Made by a program: the position numbers and the translations under genes. Under the pieces are notes generated by a model. It worked only from the letters and a program-made list of their open reading frames with translations, was not told the origin of the DNA and ran no database searches. A stretch of DNA of 64,000 bases, from the NCBI GenBank assembly GCA_017545665.1, contig JAFWKQ010000050.1:1-64000 (forward strand). Direction: 5' to 3'. This document shows, piece by piece, positions 58,501 through 64,000 of this stretch; the stretch's first letter is position 1; the number at the start of each line of letters is the position of its first letter. The stretch comes from Atopobiaceae bacterium (lineage in GTDB: Bacteria > Actinomycetota > Coriobacteriia > Coriobacteriales > Atopobiaceae).

Positions 58501-58797
58501 ATGACGAGTCCCGATTTAGACGCGAGCGATCGTGCCATAGTTACCGTGCTCGGAAGCGACCGCTCAGGCATTGTTGCGGCGGTTGCGAGCGCTTTGGCGG
58601 AGCACGATGTAAACATACTGGATATGTCGCAAACCATTTTGCAAGGCATTTTTACCATGACTATGCTGGTAGATCTATGTAATGCGCCAGTGACCTTCTC
58701 GGCACTCCAGGAGCAGCTCTCCGTCTTGTCCAAAGAGCTGGGCGTCCAGATTACCATGCAACGCGAAGGGGTCTTTAGATACATGTACCGACTCTAG
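58501..58797 (+). CDS. ACT-domain protein
   Basis: 98-aa protein consisting of one ACT-type fold (RAIVTVLGSDRSGIVAAVAS, NILDMSQTILQGIFTM), of the UPF0237/GcvR-like group. ACT domains bind amino acids and usually regulate. In many genomes this family precedes a UPF0210 protein, but here citrate synthase follows 24 bases later. GGGGAGTG precedes the ATG. Confidence 0.85.
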   Translation: MTSPDLDASDRAIVTVLGSDRSGIVAAVASALAEHDVNILDMSQTILQGIFTMTMLVDLCNAPVTFSALQEQLSVLSKELGVQITMQREGVFRYMYRL

Positions 58798-58821
58798 GGC
58801 CCGGCTCGCAAAGGAGACCAT

Positions 58822-60270
58822 ATGAGCAATCATAGCTATGACAAAAGGCCGACGCTCACAAGTACGCAGACGTCGGCTTTGGAAAAAATGCGCGACGTAT
58901 ATCCCATGCCAAGCGAGGCGCTTGGTCTTCCGGATGCGTCTAGGCAGCTTTACGAGGGCTTTAATTCTGTGGATTCAGTCCCCGATAAGTCCTATGTGAA
59001 GTACGACGTAAAGCGAGGCTTGCGAAATGCCGACGGATCGGGTGTGCTTGTAGGACTTACCACGGTTTCAAACGTGCATGGGTATATGAATACGAAGGCT
59101 GGGGTAATTCCGGACGACGGCAGCCTTGCTCTGCGCGGTTACGATATGGCAACCTTGGTTCGCGGTGCGCAGGAAGAGAAGCGCTTTGGCTATGAGGAAA
59201 TTGCCTACCTGTTGCTTTCGGGCAAACTTCCCAACAAGGAAGAGCTCGAGGACTTTGAGGCGCGTCTGAATTCAAGGCGTCAGCTGCCCGAAGGCTACCT
59301 TCACGTTTTTCCGCGCACAAATGCAACGCACTCCATCATGAACATTCTTCAGCGTTCCACGCTGCTTATGTATTCGTTTGACAAGACCCCAGACGATACG
59401 TCGCCCATACACGAAATAGACGTTGCCATAACGTTGCTTGCCCGTCTTCCGCGTATAGCGGCCATTGCTCAGGCTGCAATAACCGCCTCGATCAACGGGG
59501 AGCGCTTGGCAATACCGCCCGTGCGTGAAAGATGTTCCATGGCGGAGTCAGTGTTGGATGTGCTGCGTGGAAGCCAGGGATTTACACACGACGAAGCGCT
59601 GCTGCTTGATGTTATGCTCATGCTGCACGCCGAGCATGGCGGCGGCAATAACTCTACGTTTGCCTGCAGGGTTTTGTCTTCGTCGGGAACCGATGCGTAC
59701 TCCGCATATGCGGCGGCCATTGGGTCTCTTAAGGGGCCAAAGCATGGCGGCGCAAACTATAAAGTAGGCGAAATGTTTGCCGATATTGAGCATAACGTTC
59801 GCGATTGGAACGACGACGACGAAATCGCTGCTTACTTGAGCCGAATTCTTCGCAAGGAGGTCTTTGACAAGGCTGGGCTCATATATGGTATGGGACATGC
59901 GGTGTATACCAAGAGCGACCCAAGGGCTCAAATCGTAAAACGTTACGCCAGGTCGCTTGCGCAAAAGCGTGGAATAGCCGACGAGCTCGACCTCATCGAG
60001 AGTGTGGAACGCCTGGCGCCGCGCGTTATGCGCGACGTACGTGGAATAAAGAAAACCGTGAGTGCGAATATAGACATGTATACCGGCTTCGTCTACTCGA
60101 TGTTGGGGGTGCCACAGGAGATGTATACGCCCATTTTTGCCATTGCACGCATGGCTGGTTGGGCTGCGCATCGTATGGAAGAGCTGTATGGCGCAAATCG
60201 AATAATACGTCCGGCATACCGGAGCATCCTCACCTCGCAAGGGTATAAGCCCCTTGACGAACGCGAGTAA
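58822..60270 (+). CDS. Citrate synthase
   Basis: 482-aa enzyme condensing acetyl-CoA and oxaloacetate. The catalytic set is visible: His in HAEHGGGNNST, His in YGMGHAVYTKSDPRA and Asp in ANIDMYTGFVYSMLG, with KGPKHGGAN between. It is somewhat longer than most bacterial forms through an N-terminal extension of about 60 residues. A 2-methylcitrate synthase cannot be excluded. It follows the ACT gene and lies five bases before the HAD gene, so the three are probably one operon. No other TCA-cycle gene is in the window; it may serve glutamate synthesis. Confidence 0.9.
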   Translation: MSNHSYDKRPTLTSTQTSALEKMRDVYPMPSEALGLPDASRQLYEGFNSVDSVPDKSYVKYDVKRGLRNADGSGVLVGLTTVSNVHGYMNTKAGVIPDDGSLALRGYDMATLVRGAQEEKRFGYEEIAYLLLSGKLPNKEELEDFEARLNSRRQLPEGYLHVFPRTNATHSIMNILQRSTLLMYSFDKTPDDTSPIHEIDVAITLLARLPRIAAIAQAAITASINGERLAIPPVRERCSMAESVLDVLRGSQGFTHDEALLLDVMLMLHAEHGGGNNSTFACRVLSSSGTDAYSAYAAAIGSLKGPKHGGANYKVGEMFADIEHNVRDWNDDDEIAAYLSRILRKEVFDKAGLIYGMGHAVYTKSDPRAQIVKRYARSLAQKRGIADELDLIESVERLAPRVMRDVRGIKKTVSANIDMYTGFVYSMLGVPQEMYTPIFAIARMAGWAAHRMEELYGANRIIRPAYRSILTSQGYKPLDERE

Positions 60271-60275
60271 TAGCC

Positions 60276-61112
60276 ATGCGCGCGGGCAACGCTAAGCTCC
60301 CAAAGATGGTCTTTGCCGATATGGACGGCACGTTTGTAGCCACCGACAAGCGCGTCCCGCGCAAGAATCTGCGCATATTGGATGCCCTTGCAAGCCTTGG
60401 AATTCCCTTTGTGCCTTGTACGGGCAGGCCCGTGAGCGCGGTTCCCCATAAAATACTGATGCATCGCGCCACGCGCTATGCGGTTGGGGCAAACGGTGCC
60501 GTGATTCAGGACGTCAACACAGGCCAACGTCTTCATGTTGAGGGCATTCGCAAGAGTGCCGTCATGGAGCTTTATGAGCGAGTGAGGGAGCTCAACACTA
60601 CCTTCGATGTGTTTGCCGACGGAGAGGTGTTTGCCGAACGATGGCGCTACGAAGCCATGGGAAGCTACGGCATAGACGAGCCGACTTTGGATATGCTACG
60701 AAAGGTGCGCCAACCCGTGGATCTGAATGTGCCCGAATTGGTGCAGCGCGCACATGCCGTAGAGAAGATCACGTGCTTTTGGAAGAGCGAGAGCGATTGC
60801 GCGGGGCTGTCGAAAGCCATAGAGGGCATACCAGGGCTTTGTAGCTCCCATGGGCATCCCAGGAACTTCGAACTGCAGGCAAAGGGTGTTTCCAAGGGCT
60901 TTGCGCTCGAGTGGCTGTGCGAGCATACGGGCATCTCCACGAGCGCCGTTGTGGCGTTTGGTGACGAGTCTAATGACATACCGCTCCTCGAGGCGGCGGG
61001 AATGGGTGTGGCCATGCAAAACGCCATTCCTGAAGTGCAGGCCGTGGCAGACGCAACAACGACATCCAACGACGACGCGGGAGTCGCGCGCTTTCTTGAG
61101 CGCGTGCTTTAA
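60276..61112 (+). CDS. HAD-superfamily phosphatase, Cof type (2)
   Basis: 278-aa HAD hydrolase: motif I FADMDGTFVATDKRVP, motif II PCTGRPVS, the lysine in KGVSKGFALEWL and motif IV FGDESNDIPLLEAAG. Sugar phosphate or cofactor phosphatase; substrate unknown. It starts five bases after the citrate synthase stop with no strong ribosome site, suggesting coupled translation. It has the same family layout as the protein at 15086-15853 but is not a close copy. Confidence 0.85.
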   Translation: MRAGNAKLPKMVFADMDGTFVATDKRVPRKNLRILDALASLGIPFVPCTGRPVSAVPHKILMHRATRYAVGANGAVIQDVNTGQRLHVEGIRKSAVMELYERVRELNTTFDVFADGEVFAERWRYEAMGSYGIDEPTLDMLRKVRQPVDLNVPELVQRAHAVEKITCFWKSESDCAGLSKAIEGIPGLCSSHGHPRNFELQAKGVSKGFALEWLCEHTGISTSAVVAFGDESNDIPLLEAAGMGVAMQNAIPEVQAVADATTTSNDDAGVARFLERVL

Positions 61113-61148
61113 TGCGCCACAGCATAGTTCCCATCTGTGAAACAAAAA

Positions 61149-61205
61149 AGGAACGGTCCCCAGGTTACCCACCCTTGAGGGTGGTGTGACCCGGGGACCG
61201 TTCCT
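61149..61205. terminator. Bidirectional terminator hairpin
   Basis: AGGAACGGTCCCC at 61149-61161 pairs exactly with 61193-61205, and a second hairpin (CCACCCTT/AGGGTGG) nests inside. A runs on the left serve the minus-strand lysozyme gene; it lies between two convergent genes. Confidence 0.7.
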
Positions 61206-61249
61206 AAGGCGAAACAACCAGCGTCGTTGCCCCGCCTATTCGAATTACG

Positions 61250-64000
61250 CTATCCCTGCAGTCTTTTCCAGTCGCTCGCGGATCCGTAGAAGACGTTGCA
61301 GTCAAAGTATTCGCAGCCACCGTTGCGAGACAGGACGCCAGTGGAGGTGTATTGGTGAATGGTGGGATAGGTTCCCCACGCTCCCCATTTCCTGCTGGAT
61401 TGCCACGGGTTGCTCTGGTAGCCGTACACGTCGTCGTAGTCTGGATACTCTGCTCCCCACAGCGGATAACTGCTGGCTACGGTAGACCAGTTATAGGCAT
61501 TGGTATAGCTCTTGCTCGTATAGAGAAGAGGGGTGCCGCCAAAGCGTAGCTTGAGCCTGTCGAGGAACTTCTTGCACCAAGCAACGTCTTTTCCGGTGTC
61601 GAACAGCTTGTTGCCAGCTCCCTCCCAGTCCAGGCAGGCAATGGCACGGCCTTTGTAGTCCTTGATGGCGTTGTAGAAGGAGTCTGCCTCTGCTATGGCG
61701 TCGCCACCATTGGCATAGTGATAGAAGCCTATGAGACGCCCTGTGCTCAGCGCCTGTTCGGCCATGAGCTTATAACGCGTGTTATAGATAGTGCCTTGTA
61801 CGCCTTCGGTAGCCTTGATGATGAAGAAATCGCCTTCGACCTCGGAAAGACGTAGGGTCCTGGCGCTCGAGCCGTTGCCCCAGTCGTGTCCAGATACGTC
61901 TACGCCGTAGAGCTGGCGTGAGTAAAAGTAAGGAACGCTGACGGAACCGGGGGCACTCGAGCCCTTTGCCACGACCTTAACCTGATAGGCCTCAATGGGG
62001 TATGCTGCGGAGTCCGCTCCGGCGCTGGCGCCGTTCTTGGCCCAGCCCAGCCAGCCTTTGTTTGCGCAGTGAGCGCGATACCATACGTCATACAGGGAGG
62101 TGGCGCTACCGGTGAGCTCAAAGCGAATGGCAGTAATCTTTTTACCGCTCTGACCGGCATTATTACCATCGTATGCCCAGCTCTGCCACTTGCCTGCGTC
62201 GCTGGAAACCGCATAGCGAATGCCTGCGCCAGATGCACCAGAGAGCGTTGCGTTAATGAAATCGATTCGGCCTGACTTGCCGGTGGTGCCACCCGTATCG
62301 CCGTTGCTCCTGTTGCCGAGCCAGCCGCCGCCAACGGCGTGCGTGTTATAGGTGACCGACAGATTGCCCAAATACGGCATGGGATAAGAGCCGGAGCTGG
62401 AGGGCGCCGTTCCATTACGCGGCACAAGCATGATTTGGAGGGCTTCCATGCGCCAGCCACGTCCGCTTGAACCGCATAGGTCGCCATCTTTTGCCCAGGC
62501 CATCCAACCAATATTTTGCACGTGAGTACGATAGTAGACGCTGTACTGGTCTTTCGCTTTGCCAGTGAGCTCGATTTGCATTGCCTCTACGCGCAGGCCC
62601 TTGCCGCTTGTGCCCGCCATCGCACCGTTTGACACCCAATTCTGCCAGCCGATGTTTTGCACGTGCATGCGATATCGGACGCCGCCGTCGATGCCCATGG
62701 TGGCAATGTGGATTGCCTCTATGCGCAGGCCCTTACCGCTCGTACCTGCCAATGCGCCGTTGGTTACCTCGTTTTGCCAACCGATGTTTTGCACATGGGC
62801 CTGGTATCGTATTCCAGGACCACCAGATACGATGCTGTGATACGTGCTGCCGCTGGTGCCGTTAGACGGAGGCGCCTCGCCTTTGCGCACGAGTACGACC
62901 TCTACGGCTTCCACGCGCAATCCCTTGCCCGAAGTGCCGGCAATCTGGCCATTCTTCTTCCATGCCTGCCAGCCGATATTCTGCACGTGTCCACGGTAGT
63001 AGATGTCGTGAGTGTTTGCGATGTTTCCGGTAAGCCTCAGCTTAATGGCCTCAACGCGCAGGCCCTTGCCGCTCGTGCCCGCCATCGTGTCGCTTCCGAC
63101 CTCGTCTTGCCAACCGATGTTTTGTACGTGCGCCTGGCAGCGGATGTCGCCACTCGCATTCTTAAGGCGGAAGTAAAAGCCCTCAACGCGCAGTCCCTTG
63201 CCGGAAGTGCCGCCAAGCTCACCGTCCTTGACCCATCTCTGCCAACCGATGTTTTGCACGTGGGTGCGATACTCCACGGAGGGCGTTGCAGCCTCTGCCT
63301 GCAACGCATCGGAAGACTCGCTGCTGCTTGATGCGACTGGCTTTTTGTCTTCCGTGGCGTTTGAGGGCTGATCCGCGTCGTTGGATTGGGCTACGACTGC
63401 CACAGAAGGGTCTGCCTTCGTCTCTGCTGAGTCGGTTGCTTCGTCCTGCTTTGAGTCGGTTGCATCCTCGGCAATCGTGCCAACAGTAGGCTTGTCGCCC
63501 TTTTTGGTAAGGAGTACCTCAATATCGCATAGAGCTGCAAGCTCGCTCGATTGCAGCTCCTTACCGTTGTGAACCCAGCCAAGCCAAGTGCCATCCGCGT
63601 TCATCGCGCGATACCAAAGATCGTACTTGTCTATGGCTTCGTCGGGAAGATGCAGCTGTATGCCCGTAATCCCACCTTCGCTTGTGGCGGCATTTGGGGT
63701 AGCTGTCCACGTTTCCTGCCACGCGCCCAACAGGTTGCGCACGCGATAGGTGGTGTTGCCAAGCACCTCGTCGTCGCATTTAAGCTCGATTGCGTCAAAA
63801 GCGGTCGCGGGAGAGGGCTCACTCTTGGTCGCGTTGGCCTCTTTGTTCTTCCCGGCTCCTTCAAGAGCCTTTTGATGCGAGTCGAAAGAGGCCCAACCCT
63901 CATCGTTTGCCCACTGCTCGGCATCAAGCGCATGCGTTCTAAACCAAACTACGGGCAAAGATGCCTGCTGCGGCTCGCTTGCCTGACCATCTTGCTTCTC
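61250..64000 (-). CDS. GH25 lysozyme with ChW-type repeats (5' end outside window)
   Basis: At least 916 codons; the frame is still open at the window edge, so the signal peptide is not seen. The C-terminal 215 residues are a GH25 muramidase (YGVDVSGHDWG, and ACLDWEG with the D-x-E pair), which cuts peptidoglycan. Before it stand about nine to eleven repeats of the clostridial hydrophobic (ChW) type, each about 45 residues with G-W and a G-x-SGKG-x-R-x-E core. Five in a row share HVQNIGWQ almost unchanged and a sixth has HVQNIGWM. An Asp/Glu/Ser-rich segment lies further upstream. A secreted autolysin or surface lysin is likely. Confidence 0.9.
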   Translation of the reverse strand, partial: EKQDGQASEPQQASLPVVWFRTHALDAEQWANDEGWASFDSHQKALEGAGKNKEANATKSEPSPATAFDAIELKCDDEVLGNTTYRVRNLLGAWQETWTATPNAATSEGGITGIQLHLPDEAIDKYDLWYRAMNADGTWLGWVHNGKELQSSELAALCDIEVLLTKKGDKPTVGTIAEDATDSKQDEATDSAETKADPSVAVVAQSNDADQPSNATEDKKPVASSSSESSDALQAEAATPSVEYRTHVQNIGWQRWVKDGELGGTSGKGLRVEGFYFRLKNASGDIRCQAHVQNIGWQDEVGSDTMAGTSGKGLRVEAIKLRLTGNIANTHDIYYRGHVQNIGWQAWKKNGQIAGTSGKGLRVEAVEVVLVRKGEAPPSNGTSGSTYHSIVSGGPGIRYQAHVQNIGWQNEVTNGALAGTSGKGLRIEAIHIATMGIDGGVRYRMHVQNIGWQNWVSNGAMAGTSGKGLRVEAMQIELTGKAKDQYSVYYRTHVQNIGWMAWAKDGDLCGSSGRGWRMEALQIMLVPRNGTAPSSSGSYPMPYLGNLSVTYNTHAVGGGWLGNRSNGDTGGTTGKSGRIDFINATLSGASGAGIRYAVSSDAGKWQSWAYDGNNAGQSGKKITAIRFELTGSATSLYDVWYRAHCANKGWLGWAKNGASAGADSAAYPIEAYQVKVVAKGSSAPGSVSVPYFYSRQLYGVDVSGHDWGNGSSARTLRLSEVEGDFFIIKATEGVQGTIYNTRYKLMAEQALSTGRLIGFYHYANGGDAIAEADSFYNAIKDYKGRAIACLDWEGAGNKLFDTGKDVAWCKKFLDRLKLRFGGTPLLYTSKSYTNAYNWSTVASSYPLWGAEYPDYDDVYGYQSNPWQSSRKWGAWGTYPTIHQYTSTGVLSRNGGCEYFDCNVFYGSASDWKRLQG

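Overview
The window reads as chromosomal DNA of a Gram-positive actinobacterium, most probably class Coriobacteriia (Olsenella/Atopobium/Collinsella-like). The grounds are the moderately high G+C, the fused TsaB-RimI-TsaD protein, two CBS/DRTGG family II pyrophosphatases, a GH25 lysozyme built on ChW-type repeats, a CarD-like regulator and a Dlt-like envelope cluster. I cannot name the species.

Layout. 156-4707: acpS, a fused NAD(P)H-hydrate repair enzyme, alr, a family 4 uracil-DNA glycosylase and tsaE, all forward. 4711-7269: two hairpins, then a glmS-type self-cleaving ribozyme in the leader of nagB, then a left-handed beta-helix protein. 7486-15853: a TsaB-RimI-TsaD fusion, a polar amino acid ABC transporter, an NAD+ synthase whose glutaminase cysteine is replaced by glycine, and a HAD hydrolase. 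15909-16138 and 41424-41759 hold two related palindromic repeat arrays. 16209-27049: an AEC carrier, an HPS/OMPDC-like protein, a DUF3160 protein with a lipoprotein, galM and a four-gene Dlt-like cluster. 27264-34613: two pyrophosphatase paralogues around a GH13 glucosidase, a HipA-like fragment, yfbR and a membrane-interacting protein. 34934-38745: fruR-fruK-fruA. 38967-43899: YfhO, EttA and an HTH protein.

44044-55149 is an integrated mobile element with a 51-bp direct repeat of the 3' part of tRNA-Phe at each end. The intact tRNA gene lies at the right end. The element carries a tyrosine integrase flanked by GTGACCA repeats near both ends, a single-chain type IIG (MmeI-like) restriction-modification enzyme, a MobV-like relaxase, a structured oriT-like region, and a replication operon: xis-like HTH, small membrane protein, HUH-SF3 Rep and a second stand-alone SF3-like ATPase. 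It looks like an integrative mobilizable element built on a pCRESS-like rolling-circle replicon. To its right lie acyP, a secreted alpha/beta hydrolase, a CarD-like regulator, an ACT protein, citrate synthase, a HAD hydrolase and the start-truncated lysozyme.

The most striking signal is the glmS ribozyme before nagB rather than glmS. Feedback by GlcN6P on a catabolic deaminase would make little sense; it fits if NagB runs in reverse, making GlcN6P from fructose-6-P and ammonia. The NAD+ synthase with a disabled glutaminase points the same way, towards free ammonia as the nitrogen donor. Both ideas are inference from the sequence and can be tested.
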